Shown: positions 16,797 through 25,195, counted from the first letter of the stretch. The stretch is DNA of 64,000 bases from TMP-86 sp964247385 (GCA_964247385.1 CAXTUB010000012.1:19913-83912); one strand, 5' to 3'. The notes: generated by a model not told the origin, from the letters alone. A program made the numbers and translations.

Positions 16797-17188
16797 TGGC
16801 CCACGCCACCGTTGAATGGACCGATAATTTATTGCTGAACGGGTTCGAAATTAAACCCTTGCTCGATCTCATCGCCGCTTCGATGCGCGACAGCGAGGGC
16901 GTGTTTCCCTGGGGCGGCATTCGAGTTCGTGGAGTGCGTTTGCAAGATTATGTCATTGCGGATGGCCATGGCGATGATGCGTTCGTCAACGTCACGGTCA
17001 AGATGGGGGCGGGGCGAGCCCCGGAATTCAAGCGGCGTTTTTTTCAGGCCTTATTCGATCAGGTAACGGCCTACCTTGCGCCCATCTACGCACAGCGGGG
17101 GCTTGCGATCTCACTGTATGTCGAGGAAGCCGATGAGCAGGGCAGCTTCAAGAAGAACAACATTCATCTGCGCTTCGCAAAATCATGA
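16796..17188 (+). CDS. hpaF: 5-carboxymethyl-2-hydroxymuconate isomerase-like (HpaF), no Pro-1
   Basis: 130-residue tautomerase-superfamily protein of the HpaF/HpcD type, which ketonises 5-carboxymethyl-2-hydroxymuconate. V-E-W-T-D-N near the start, D-D-A-F-V-N-V-T-V-K-M-G-A-G-R in the middle and K-K-N-N-I-H near the end match the family. The first residue after Met is Ala (Met-Ala-His-Ala), whereas this family normally exposes a catalytic Pro-1. ATG 16796 shares one base with the upstream TAA; an in-frame longer start at 16730 is inside the dioxygenase gene. The stop overlaps hpaH by ATGA. Confidence 0.85.
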   Translation: MAHATVEWTDNLLLNGFEIKPLLDLIAASMRDSEGVFPWGGIRVRGVRLQDYVIADGHGDDAFVNVTVKMGAGRAPEFKRRFFQALFDQVTAYLAPIYAQRGLAISLYVEEADEQGSFKKNNIHLRFAKS

Positions 17189-17991
17189 AGCTATCCAAGC
17201 AAACGATTGACGATCTTGCGCTTCGCTTGGACCAAGCCGAGCGAACCCGCCAACAGCTCGATCATTTCTCGTTGGCGCATGTCGAGGCCACCATCGAGGA
17301 GGGGTACGCCGTTCAGCGCGCCTGGGTTGCGGCGAAACTGCGCGGCGGCAGGAAGACCATTGGTCATAAAATTGGGCTGACCAGTCGCGCGATGCAGCGC
17401 TCATCCAATATTACCGAGCCTGATTACGGCAGCTTGCTCGACGATATGCTGTTTGCAAACAACGCGGACATTCCTGTCGAGCGTTTTATCGAGCCGCGAG
17501 TCGAAGTCGAACTGGCTTTCATTCTCAAGCAATCACTTAAAGGGCCCGGCGTTACGCTGTTCGACGTGCTGAACGCAACCGATTACATCGTTCCTGCGAT
17601 AGAAATCATCGATGCGCGCATCAAGCGCATCGACCCGAAGACGGGCGTCACGCGCAAGGTGTTCGACACCATTTCAGACAATGCGGCCAATGCGGGAATC
17701 GTGATGGGAGGCAAGCCATCACGGCCAAACGACGTCGACATGCGCTGGATCTGCGCCCTCATTCATCGAAATGGCGTAATCGAAGACTCCGGTGTCGCTG
17801 CGGCGGTGTTAGGCCATCCGGCCATCGGGGTCGCCTGGCTGGCGAACAAGCTCGCGCCCTATGGTGAATACCTCGAGGCCGGGGAGATTATCTTGAGCGG
17901 CTCTTTCACAGCGCCGGTGTTCGCTTCGCAAGGAGACACCTTTCACGTGGACTACGGCCCGATGGGCTCCGTATCGGTGCGCTTTGCTTAA
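17185..17991 (+). CDS. hpaH: 2-oxohept-4-ene-1,7-dioate hydratase (HpaH)
   Basis: 268-residue hydratase of the HpaH/MhpD family, adding water to the dienedioate before aldol cleavage by HpaI. Characteristic stretches are G-H-K-I-G-L-T-S-R-A-M-Q (about residues 60-71), the metal-ligand region E-P-R-V-E-V-E-L-A-F and V-P-A-I-E-I-I-D-A-R. It is the last of six genes joined by 1-4 nt overlaps from 14280. It ends 7 bp from the convergent stop of hpaE. Confidence 0.92.
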   Translation: MKLSKQTIDDLALRLDQAERTRQQLDHFSLAHVEATIEEGYAVQRAWVAAKLRGGRKTIGHKIGLTSRAMQRSSNITEPDYGSLLDDMLFANNADIPVERFIEPRVEVELAFILKQSLKGPGVTLFDVLNATDYIVPAIEIIDARIKRIDPKTGVTRKVFDTISDNAANAGIVMGGKPSRPNDVDMRWICALIHRNGVIEDSGVAAAVLGHPAIGVAWLANKLAPYGEYLEAGEIILSGSFTAPVFASQGDTFHVDYGPMGSVSVRFA

Positions 17992-17997
17992 GCTTAA

Positions 17998-19500
17998 CTA
18001 GTCGGTTGCCCCGAGCCGCTGGATTTTGTGCTCGCCGAGCGCGAGCGCAATGTTCTTCGTCTCCATGTAGAAATCAAAACTCCAGTCGCCGCCATCGCGG
18101 CCGATCCCGCTGGACTTGGCGCCGCCGAACGGTGTCGGCAGATGACGCACGTTTTCGCTGTTCACCCATACCATGCCCGCCTCGACGGCGTTCGATATCC
18201 GCAAGGCGCGACCGACATCTCGAGTCCATAGATAAGCGGCCAGCCCATAGGGCGTATCGTTGGCTTTGGCGACGGCGTCTTTCTCATCTTCGAAGGGAAC
18301 GACCGTGAGGACTGGTCCAAAAATTTCCTCTTGCGCCACGCGCATGGATTGAGTCGCACTCGAGATCAGCGCGGGGGCGAAGTAGAACCCGCCGGACCCC
18401 GTCAGTTGCGCACCCGCAGTGACCATGGCGCCTTCATTGGCCGCGATACGCAAATACCCCTGGACCTTGTCGAGGTGGCGGGGATGAATCAGCGGACCCA
18501 CCTCGGTTGCCGGATCGAACGGGTCGCCGACCTTCAAACGCCGCACTCGTTCAGCGACTCGCGCGATGAAACTGTCGTGGATGTTTCGCTGCACGAGCAA
18601 TCTCGATGAAGACGTGCACCGCTGCCCATTCAAAGAATAGATCATGAACACTACGGCATCGAGAGCGCGCTCCAGGTCCGCGTCATCGAAAACAATGACT
18701 GGATTTTTCCCACCCAATTCGAAGTGAACACGCTTCAGCGTCTCGGCGCCTTGCCGCATGATGGCCGTGCCAGTCTTTGACTCACCGACGAAAGCAATGG
18801 CCTTGATGCCCGGATGCTCCGTGAGCCGTTTGCCCGTGGTCTCACCGAGTCCATTGATGCTGTTGAACACCCCGGGCGGTAAGCCCGCCTCGGTTCCAAT
18901 TTCGACCAGCAAGCGCGCCGAGTACGGCGACCATTCGGCAGGCTTGTGCACGACGGTGCACCCTGCTGCCAACGCGGGGGCAATCTTCCACGTAGACAGC
19001 ATGAACGGGGTATTCCAAGGCGTGATGACGGCCACCGGGCCGACCGGATGCCGGGTGGTGAGATTCATGTGATCGGGAGAAGGCAATGCCTGCCCATTCG
19101 CGGCAGCCGGTGCTCTGTCCGCAAAGAACCGAAAATTCTCCGCGCCCCGAATGGCTGCCTTCGACATATACCGCCACGGCTGGCCTGCATCGAGACACTC
19201 AACCGCAGCGATTTCCTCTGCGCGACTTGTGATAAGGTCGGCGACACGATGCAAAATTTGCTTGCGCTTCTCGCCGTCGGTTGCTGACCAGGACCGGAAT
19301 GCATTCGTGGCAGCGCTCACGGCTTGATCGACTTCGGCGGGTGTGGCGTCGCGAACTTGCCCAAGTACTTCGCCAGTACCAGGCTCGAACACGTCGAACG
19401 ATTGACCGGCACCGTCCACTGATTTGCCAGCGATATGGTGGCCCAGGCCTCGGCGCATTTCCGCTGTTGCCTTGAGCGCAATTGAACGAAGCTCTTTCAT
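17998..19500 (-). CDS. hpaE: 5-carboxymethyl-2-hydroxymuconate semialdehyde dehydrogenase (HpaE)
   Basis: 500-residue aldehyde dehydrogenase. Oxyanion Asn163 (I-T-P-W-N-T-P), general base Glu261 (F-E-L-G-G-K-N-P) and nucleophile Cys295 (G-Q-R-C-T-S-S-S) are all in place. By resemblance to HpaE and by context it oxidises the ring-cleavage semialdehyde with NAD. ATG 19500 is preferred over the in-frame ATG at 19536, which lies inside the palindrome; a GAGG lies five bases upstream of 19500. It is divergent from the Rieske gene and convergent with the hpaG-hpaH operon. Confidence 0.9.
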   Translation of the reverse strand: MKELRSIALKATAEMRRGLGHHIAGKSVDGAGQSFDVFEPGTGEVLGQVRDATPAEVDQAVSAATNAFRSWSATDGEKRKQILHRVADLITSRAEEIAAVECLDAGQPWRYMSKAAIRGAENFRFFADRAPAAANGQALPSPDHMNLTTRHPVGPVAVITPWNTPFMLSTWKIAPALAAGCTVVHKPAEWSPYSARLLVEIGTEAGLPPGVFNSINGLGETTGKRLTEHPGIKAIAFVGESKTGTAIMRQGAETLKRVHFELGGKNPVIVFDDADLERALDAVVFMIYSLNGQRCTSSSRLLVQRNIHDSFIARVAERVRRLKVGDPFDPATEVGPLIHPRHLDKVQGYLRIAANEGAMVTAGAQLTGSGGFYFAPALISSATQSMRVAQEEIFGPVLTVVPFEDEKDAVAKANDTPYGLAAYLWTRDVGRALRISNAVEAGMVWVNSENVRHLPTPFGGAKSSGIGRDGGDWSFDFYMETKNIALALGEHKIQRLGATD

Positions 19501-19529
19501 GTTTCCTCGAGAATGCTCCGGCGATTTGA

Positions 19530-19541
19530 TTATCATGATAA
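19530..19541. promoter_or_regulatory. probable HpaR operator in hpaE-Rieske intergenic region
   Basis: Perfect 12-bp palindrome TTATCATGATAA, 30 bp upstream of the hpaE ATG and 92 bp upstream of the Rieske gene. It nearly repeats 14244-14255, and both sites sit between divergent genes of the same pathway. This supports one repressor controlling the hpaG operon, hpaR, hpaE and possibly the Rieske-hpaI genes. Confidence 0.65.
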
Positions 19542-19559
19542 GTTATTGCAAGCGCGATT

Positions 19560-19573
19560 TAAACCATGGTTTA
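19560..19573. promoter_or_regulatory. second palindrome in hpaE-Rieske intergenic region
   Basis: Perfect 14-bp palindrome TAAACCATGGTTTA, 18 bp from the TTATCATGATAA site on the Rieske side. It is absent from the hpaR-hpaG intergenic region, so it may bind a different regulator acting only on the Rieske/hpaI or hpaE promoters. No candidate regulator for it is evident in the window. Confidence 0.45.
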
Positions 19574-19633
19574 GAGTTGGGAGATCGTTTGGCCGAACTG
19601 ATCTCCCATAGGCACCGGTAAGAGGGATCGAGC

Positions 19634-20737
19634 ATGTTTATTCGAAATGCCTGGTACGTGGGTGCTTGGAGTCACGAGGTTTCGAGTCATGCGATTCTTT
19701 CGCGAAGAATCATTGGCGACCGAGTGATTTTCTACCGCACACCAGAAGGGACCGTGGCCGCTTTGCGCGACCGGTGCAGCCACCGCTTCGCGCCTTTGTC
19801 GATGGGTCGATTGGAGGACGGGCAGGTTCGCTGCATGTACCACGGCCTCAAGTTTGCACCGGACGGCCGGTGCGTCGAAGAACCGGGCCGAAAAAGCGTG
19901 AGCCCAAACACCAGCGTCCGCAGCTATCCCACGTTCGAGCGTTATAAGCAGGTCTGGATTTGGATGGGAGACCCGGCCCGAGCGGATGCGAGCGAGATCC
20001 CTGATTGCCATTTTCAGGACGACCCGGAATGGGCCTCCATTCCGGATTACATGCACTACAAAGCGGATTACCGCCTCATCCTCGACAATCTGTTGGATTT
20101 TTCCCATCTCACTTTCGTGCATGAAAATACGTTGGGGGGCTCGGCGAGCATTGCGCAGGTACGTCCGAAGATTGAGCAAGTGCCCGGTGGGTTGCGTCTC
20201 ACTCGGTGGTATCTCAACGAGCCGGGCATTGCCCCCTATCTACAGGGGTTCAACACCTTCGAAGGGCCGGTGGACCGCTGGCATGTTTACGAGCTGAAAA
20301 CAGCAGGCAATGTCTTCACCATGGATTCCGGCAGTGCTCCCGCCGGCACGGGCGCGCCACAAGGCACGCGCGTGCCCGAGGCCATGCAGTTTCGCGCCAC
20401 TCAAATCGTTACGCCCGAGGATGAGTTCAACTCGCATTTTTTCTGGACCTACGCGCATCATTTCAATATCCATGATCTCGATTTCACGAAAGCGCTCGCC
20501 GCCCGTATCGCCCAGGGGTTCGAAGAGGATCGTCTGATGATCGAAGCACAGCAGCAGATCATCAAGGAGAGCGGTCAGGACAAGATGTCTTTCATTCTGG
20601 CCGATAACGGATTGGGCCTCGGCAGGCGGCTGATCGAGCAAGCGATAGCAAAAGACTCTGAAAAGCTCGACTCGCCGGCCGCTGCGTCGGGAAGCGTTGA
20701 GCCGCGAGACATTCCGGTCGCGCAAACCGCACATTGA
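19634..20737 (+). CDS. Rieske non-haem iron oxygenase, oxygenase subunit
   Basis: 367-residue aromatic ring-hydroxylating or O-demethylating oxygenase. The Rieske [2Fe-2S] ligands are Cys48-x-His50 and Cys67-x-x-His70. The mononuclear-iron site is in D-N-L-L-D-F-S-H-L-T-F-V-H, with His158 and His163 as likely ligands and Asp151/155 nearby. Overall it resembles the VanA/phenoxybenzoate-dioxygenase group of monooxygenases. No reductase or ferredoxin gene is in the window, so electrons must come from elsewhere. Its TGA overlaps the hpaI TTG start by four bases, linking oxygenation to the lower pathway. Confidence 0.9.
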   Translation: MFIRNAWYVGAWSHEVSSHAILSRRIIGDRVIFYRTPEGTVAALRDRCSHRFAPLSMGRLEDGQVRCMYHGLKFAPDGRCVEEPGRKSVSPNTSVRSYPTFERYKQVWIWMGDPARADASEIPDCHFQDDPEWASIPDYMHYKADYRLILDNLLDFSHLTFVHENTLGGSASIAQVRPKIEQVPGGLRLTRWYLNEPGIAPYLQGFNTFEGPVDRWHVYELKTAGNVFTMDSGSAPAGTGAPQGTRVPEAMQFRATQIVTPEDEFNSHFFWTYAHHFNIHDLDFTKALAARIAQGFEEDRLMIEAQQQIIKESGQDKMSFILADNGLGLGRRLIEQAIAKDSEKLDSPAAASGSVEPRDIPVAQTAH

Positions 20738-21531
20738 AAATCCCAACCAATCGCTTCAAGCAGGCGCTGCTGACGGGCGAGCGTCAGATTGGACTGTGGT
20801 GCGCCCTGGCCGATGCGTATGCATGTGAGATCTTGGCGAGCGTCGGCTTCGACTGGTTATTGTTGGACGCCGAGCATGCACCCAATGATCTTCGAACGTT
20901 GCTGGCTCAGCTGCAAGCCGTTGCTCCGTATTCAACGCATCCGGTCATCCGTTGCGCAGACGGCTCGTCGACCGCCATCAAACACTACTTGGACATCGGC
21001 GCGCAGACGTTGCTCATCCCGAATGTGGAGAGTGCGGAGATGGCGCAGCGAATCGTCGCATCGGCGCGGTATGCGCCGCAGGGTTTTCGTGGCGTGGGCA
21101 GCGCGCTTGCGCGTGCGTCGTTATGGAATCAGATCGAAGATTACTTGCCGAAGGCCAATGCTGAAGTTTGCATTCTCGTGCAGGTCGAGTCCGTGGCCGC
21201 GCTTCGGCAGGTCGATTCGATCGCGGGTGTCGAGGGAGTGGACGGCGTATTTTTCGGGCCGGCTGACCTATCTGCCTCGATGGGGTTTCTCGGTAAGCCT
21301 GGAGCGAGCGAGGTTCAAGCTGCCTTGTTGGGCGGCATCGATTCCGTGCTGAAAAGCGGTAAGGCCGCCGGCATCTTGACGTCGGATAAGGCGCTGGCGC
21401 AGACCTATCTGGATCGCGGCGCCAAATTTGTCGCGGTGGGCGCCGACACCACGCTATTGCAGCGTGCGGCCCATGGTTTGTTGGCGCATTTCAATCAGGT
21501 TGAAGTGAAGGCAAGCTCAGGGGTCTACTGA
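20734..21531 (+). CDS. hpaI: 4-hydroxy-2-oxoheptane-1,7-dioate aldolase (HpaI)
   Basis: 265-residue class II aldolase of the HpaI/HpcH family, splitting hydroxy-oxoheptanedioate to pyruvate and succinate semialdehyde. Family landmarks are Q-I-G-L-W, F-D-W-L-L-L-D-A-E-H-A-P-N (active-site His), R-G-V-G-S-A-L-A-R-A-S, V-Q-V-E-S and V-F-F-G-P-A-D-L-S-A-S-M-G. Even the C-terminus G-V-Y resembles the E. coli enzyme. The start is TTG 20734, overlapping the Rieske stop. No succinate-semialdehyde dehydrogenase gene is seen in the window. Confidence 0.93.
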   Translation: MKIPTNRFKQALLTGERQIGLWCALADAYACEILASVGFDWLLLDAEHAPNDLRTLLAQLQAVAPYSTHPVIRCADGSSTAIKHYLDIGAQTLLIPNVESAEMAQRIVASARYAPQGFRGVGSALARASLWNQIEDYLPKANAEVCILVQVESVAALRQVDSIAGVEGVDGVFFGPADLSASMGFLGKPGASEVQAALLGGIDSVLKSGKAAGILTSDKALAQTYLDRGAKFVAVGADTTLLQRAAHGLLAHFNQVEVKASSGVY

Positions 21532-21635
21532 TTCGGAAGTCTTTCGTGGCGACGCCGCTGATTCGCGATTGGCCACGCACGCTTGACCCCTCTGCTCGAT
21601 TCGATTCATCACCACGTGAACTCAGAAGCATCGGC

Positions 21636-22812
21636 ATGAAAGACGCGCCGCTCAAAGGCATGCGCGTCGTGGAGCTGGCACGCATTCTAGCCGGGCCGTG
21701 GATCGGCCAGACCATGGCGGATCTGGGCGCCGACGTGGTCAAGGTCGAAGCGCCGTGTGGCGACGATGCGCGCCGCTGGGGGCCGCCCTTTGTCAAGAAT
21801 GGCGATGGCTCGAATGCGGATGCCGCATATTTTCACAGCTGCAATCGCGGCAAGCGCTCGGTCATTGCCGACTTTAATTCGCCTGATGACCTCGAGCTCG
21901 TGCACCGCTTGATCGGTCGCGCAGATGTGCTGATCGAAAACTTCAAGTGCGGCAGCCTCGCCAAGTACGGCCTGACTTCACGTCGTGCAAGATGCGCAAC
22001 CCGCGTTTGGTCTATTGCTCGATCACGGGCTTCGGACAGGACGGCCCGTATGCTACGCGCCCCGGCTACGATGCCATGATTCAGGGCATGGGCGGCATCA
22101 TGGACTTGACGGGTTCGCCTCTGGGCGAGCCGCAGAAAATCGGTGTGGCATTTGCCGATATTTTTACCGGCGTCTATGGTGTCGTCGCAATACAAGCCGC
22201 ACTGATACAGCGTGAACGGACAGGAACCGGCCAGCACCTGGATCTCGCACTGCTGGACACCATGGTGGCCGTGCTCGCCAACCAAGCCTTGAATTACCTG
22301 GTGTCGGGCGCGTGCCGCATCGCCTCGGCAATAGCCATCCGAATATCGCGCCCTACCAAACGTTTGCGGTGAGCGACGGATATTTGATGCTTGCCGTCGG
22401 CAACGACGCGCAGTTCCGACGGCTCTGCACGGTTCTCGGTGTCGACGAGGTCGCCGCCGACACAAAGTACGCGAGCAACGAAGGCCGGGTGGAGCATCGC
22501 GCCGAACTCATTGCTATTTTATCGTCGGTGTTCAAGCAGGCTCGTCGGGACGTTCTCCTGTCGAAATTGGAAGCGGCCGGCGTGCCCGCAGGCCCCATCA
22601 ACACCGTCGCCTATGTGTTCATCGATCCGCAGGTACTGCATCGTCAAATGATGATCAGCCTGCCGGCCCAGGGCTACGCCGCGAGCGCGTTGCCATCACT
22701 GCGAACGCCTATTCGTTTCTCCGATGCGGAACTCTGGCTCGAAAGGCCGGCGCCTCGATTGGGTGAGCATACCGATGAGCTCAGGCGGGAAATGAGGCTT
22801 GGCTTGCCCTAG
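21636..22812 (+). pseudogene. family III CoA-transferase (CaiB/BaiF), interrupted by two frameshifts
   Basis: A CaiB/BaiF-type CoA-transferase readable end to end in three frames. Frame one carries M-R-V-V-E-L-A-R-I-L-A-G-P-W and A-D-V-V-K-V-E-A-P to Y-G-L near 21974. Frame two has R-N-P-R-L-V-Y-C-S-I-T-G-F-G to about 22309. Frame three runs from P-H-R-L-G-N-S-H-P-N to the stop at 22812. Each break behaves as loss of one base (near 21974/21975 and 22309/22310), with no other decay. It is either a recent pseudogene or two single-base sequencing errors. ATG 21636 is the likely start; an in-frame GTG lies at 21546. A role in activating a pathway acid is possible. Confidence 0.8.
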
Positions 22813-22843
22813 CAGGCTGTCGGATCCTCATGCCTTTGACGAA

Positions 22844-23149
22844 TCAGAGAACATTTTCTTCAATACCGGCAAGCTCGCCGCGCATTTCCTCCGCCGTCTT
22901 CAATAGACCCAAGATCTTTTCTTTCTCGACCCGGTCAGCGCTCACCGTGGCCGCAAGCTCAATGAGTGCGGCAACTGCCGCGGAGCATTCACGGCCACGC
23001 TGTAGAGTGTTCTCGAGGCGCACTTTTTCTTCAGCTCCCATCGCACCGCATGAGAGCCGCGCTTTTTTCTCGCGAATCTGCGCCAATGCGATCTCCATTT
23101 CATTCAGCATGACTCCAACGGAGCCATGCTCAGGACGAACTTCGGCCAT
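22844..23149 (-). CDS. hypothetical helical protein
   Basis: 101-residue protein not recognised. It is almost entirely helix-forming with heptad-like spacing (E-M-E-I-A-L-A-Q-I-R-E-K-K-A-R-L and V-E-K-E-K-I-L-G-L-L-K-T-A-E-E-M), suggesting a small coiled-coil protein such as a chaperone or adaptor. ATG 23149 has GAGG six bases upstream; an upstream in-frame TTG (23173) is less likely. It shares strand with the unknown gene at 23293. It is convergent with the CoA-transferase gene, 31 bp apart. Confidence 0.55.
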   Translation of the reverse strand: MAEVRPEHGSVGVMLNEMEIALAQIREKKARLSCGAMGAEEKVRLENTLQRGRECSAAVAALIELAATVSADRVEKEKILGLLKTAEEMRGELAGIEENVL

Positions 23150-23251
23150 TGAGTGCCTCACCCTATTTTCCAAATCTGTGCGTGCAAGTTCCTAACCCGT
23201 GAGGGCAGGCATAGTGCGTCACGATGCAAATTTCCGATACCGCGCGCAGAC

Positions 23252-23314
23252 TAAGCTCGAGCGTCGCGCCGTTAAGCTCGAACGTCTCGCAGCTAAGCTC
23301 GAACGTCGACAAGC
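23252..23314. repeat. three tandem 21-bp repeats built from heptamers
   Basis: Three head-to-tail 21-bp units at 23252, 23273 and 23294 share the core TAAGCTCGAACGTC (one base differs in the first). Each divides into three heptamers. The array covers the end of the unknown gene at 23293-23586, whose stop codon is supplied by the third unit. A second heptamer-phased array lies at 52982-53072. Confidence 0.75.
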
Positions 23315-23586
23315 CTTCCGAGGGTTCGAGCATCGCTATCGAGGCCCAATAAAGTCTCCGTCGACTGAGCCGTTTGATATTGGCTCTGCAAATCATCCAA
23401 AGCCGTACGATCGCTCACGCCTGGAAGTCGGTCGAAGGCAGTTCCGTTGATATTCGTCGGATCGTTCAAACTCCGGGCGGCGCCTACGGGTTGCGTGCTG
23501 GCTTGATCCGAGTTCCGTGCAACGGAAATCGCGGGTCCGTAGCTGTAAAACGGAGTAAGACTCGTCACGGTGCTGATTGAAAACAT
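23293..23586 (-). CDS. hypothetical protein
   Basis: 97-residue protein not recognised; no membrane segment or cysteine pattern. ATG 23586 is strongly supported by AGGAGG seven bases upstream, so translation is likely. The N-terminal half is Ser/Thr-rich (M-F-S-I-S-T-V-T-S-L-T-P-F), the rest is polar and helical (D-D-L-Q-S-Q-Y-Q-T-A-Q-S-T-E-T-L-L-G). The last residues and stop are encoded by a 21-bp tandem repeat, so the original C-terminus may have been altered. It lies upstream of the helical gene at 22844 on the same strand. Confidence 0.55.
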   Translation of the reverse strand: MFSISTVTSLTPFYSYGPAISVARNSDQASTQPVGAARSLNDPTNINGTAFDRLPGVSDRTALDDLQSQYQTAQSTETLLGLDSDARTLGRLVDVRA

Positions 23587-23781
23587 GGTTGGATCCTCCT
23601 GCTCGATGACTAGCACCGATTCTGAAATCGATGGCCGAGACGCGGGATCGGCGGAGCGCGGTGACTTCAGTCAGAACGGCGACGGGCGACTCTGTCGGAA
23701 AGCTGCTCGTCAAATAGGTCCAGCTTCAAGGGCTAGCAAAAAGTGTGAAATGCTGCACGGAAACCCTCCGGTGTCTTTCAA

Positions 23782-25089
23782 CTACTGCAATCTCAATCGC
23801 ACGAATCCCATCGCGCCTTGCGGCTCGGTGCGTCCGTACAGCGACTCCAAGGCCGACGGCACGAAATTCATGGCATACAACGCGCCGATGCCAAACTTCA
23901 GCGACGTACTGAGCGAAAACTCGCGCACCGCGCCGAGTGAGATTTTCCCGACGCCGTACGCCTTTCCCGCCGCGCCCGCACCCAGCATGGCGTTCGCAGT
24001 CACCGAGTCTTCATCGACGAGCTCGTCGTTTTTTTCTTGTTCCGCGCGCGCAAACACCGTCCACACGGCATGAGGGCGCCACGCCGCTTCGACGAAATAC
24101 GCATTGAGCGCCTTGCCACCCGAGCTACGTCGACTCCCCCACGCCGTGGTGACCGACCACCAGCGTGCTTGATCCAGCACATGGGTGTAAATCGCGCTTG
24201 CGGAAAAACGGGTTTGGTTGACTTCGGGCTCGAGTTGTTCGGGGCTGACTTGATGCGCCCAAGACACTTGCAGTGCCCATGCGGGCGACGGATTCCAAGA
24301 GAGGCGTGCGCTATTCGAATCCAGCGCTCCGGTTTCAATGTTGTATCGATGTTGATCGGGCTCGCGGCCACGAAACCGTGACCCCTCGAGCTTCCACGCA
24401 GAGTGCACGAGTCCCGCGGTGACTACGCCATAAGTGATGTGCGTGGAGTCCAGCCAGTGATGCGTGATGGGCGCTTCCGGACTGTCGAGGATGGATTGGC
24501 GATGCATGAATGCTGGTGGGCCGAACGCCGGCTCGCCCGGGAGCCCGGTGTAGACAAAGAATGAATTGACGCTCGTCATCGCATGCGACCAACTGGCCGA
24601 CAGCTCCATGAACAAATCGTGCGGATGTTGCCGGTCGATCAAGTGGGTCTTGCCATCGGCGGTCTCGCCCGTCGCCAGCAGCAGCGGATAACCCGACGCG
24701 CCCATGAGCGGCTCGGGACTCAGCATGGCGCGAAATTGCAGTGTATTGCTGCCAGAGATTTCATCGCCATTGGCGGACGCGAACCGCCGGCTCGCCATTC
24801 CCATCAGCATGCCGGAAAGAAACGTCTTCTCGTCTCCGCGTGGGCCCTGTTGCCAATCGTAGACCCCATCGAGCATGCCGTGTCCCATCAGCATCCAATC
24901 GCCTTGCATGTGATGCGCGCCTGCATGTGCGGAATTGTCGGGCTGCCACGATGTGCCCGACGCATCGCGCGTGATGGGATAGTCGCCGAGCGCGCCGCTC
25001 ATCGACATCTGACTGAAGGACAGACTCGGCGCCAGGAGCAGCGCCACCCAAAGCAAAAGCCGCAAGCAAACGTTAAAATCAATATTCAT
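23782..25089 (-). CDS. outer-membrane beta-barrel protein, possibly copper-associated
   Basis: About 435 residues with a signal peptide (L-L-L-W-V-A-L-L-L-A-P-S-L-S-F-S). The mature part is rich in alternating aromatic/polar strands and ends in a strand-like V-R-L-R-L-Q, as expected for an outer-membrane beta barrel. The early region is rich in Met and His (S-Q-M-S-M-S-G, H-H-M-Q-G-D-W-M-L-M-G-H-G-M), and a D-R-Q-H-P-H-D motif follows. Similar proteins are known beside copper-resistance genes, and a cysteine-rich copper-type protein is encoded just upstream. ATG 25089 starts the signal peptide. Function is inferred. Confidence 0.65.
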   Translation of the reverse strand: MNIDFNVCLRLLLWVALLLAPSLSFSQMSMSGALGDYPITRDASGTSWQPDNSAHAGAHHMQGDWMLMGHGMLDGVYDWQQGPRGDEKTFLSGMLMGMASRRFASANGDEISGSNTLQFRAMLSPEPLMGASGYPLLLATGETADGKTHLIDRQHPHDLFMELSASWSHAMTSVNSFFVYTGLPGEPAFGPPAFMHRQSILDSPEAPITHHWLDSTHITYGVVTAGLVHSAWKLEGSRFRGREPDQHRYNIETGALDSNSARLSWNPSPAWALQVSWAHQVSPEQLEPEVNQTRFSASAIYTHVLDQARWWSVTTAWGSRRSSGGKALNAYFVEAAWRPHAVWTVFARAEQEKNDELVDEDSVTANAMLGAGAAGKAYGVGKISLGAVREFSLSTSLKFGIGALYAMNFVPSALESLYGRTEPQGAMGFVRLRLQ

Positions 25090-25195
25090 AGACCGGTCCC
25101 ACGTGAGACGCCGCGCCGCAATTGCGCCAGCGCGAGCAAACGCGCGATGAGTGATCATCGCGCTCGTTCAAACCGAAAGGCTTAAGTCGTGGGAA

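Noticed and set aside
23163..23396. 77-residue minus-strand frame through the 21-bp repeats
   Set aside because: Its repeating residues come only from the tandem repeat; it overlaps the better-supported gene at 23293-23586 and has no ribosome site.
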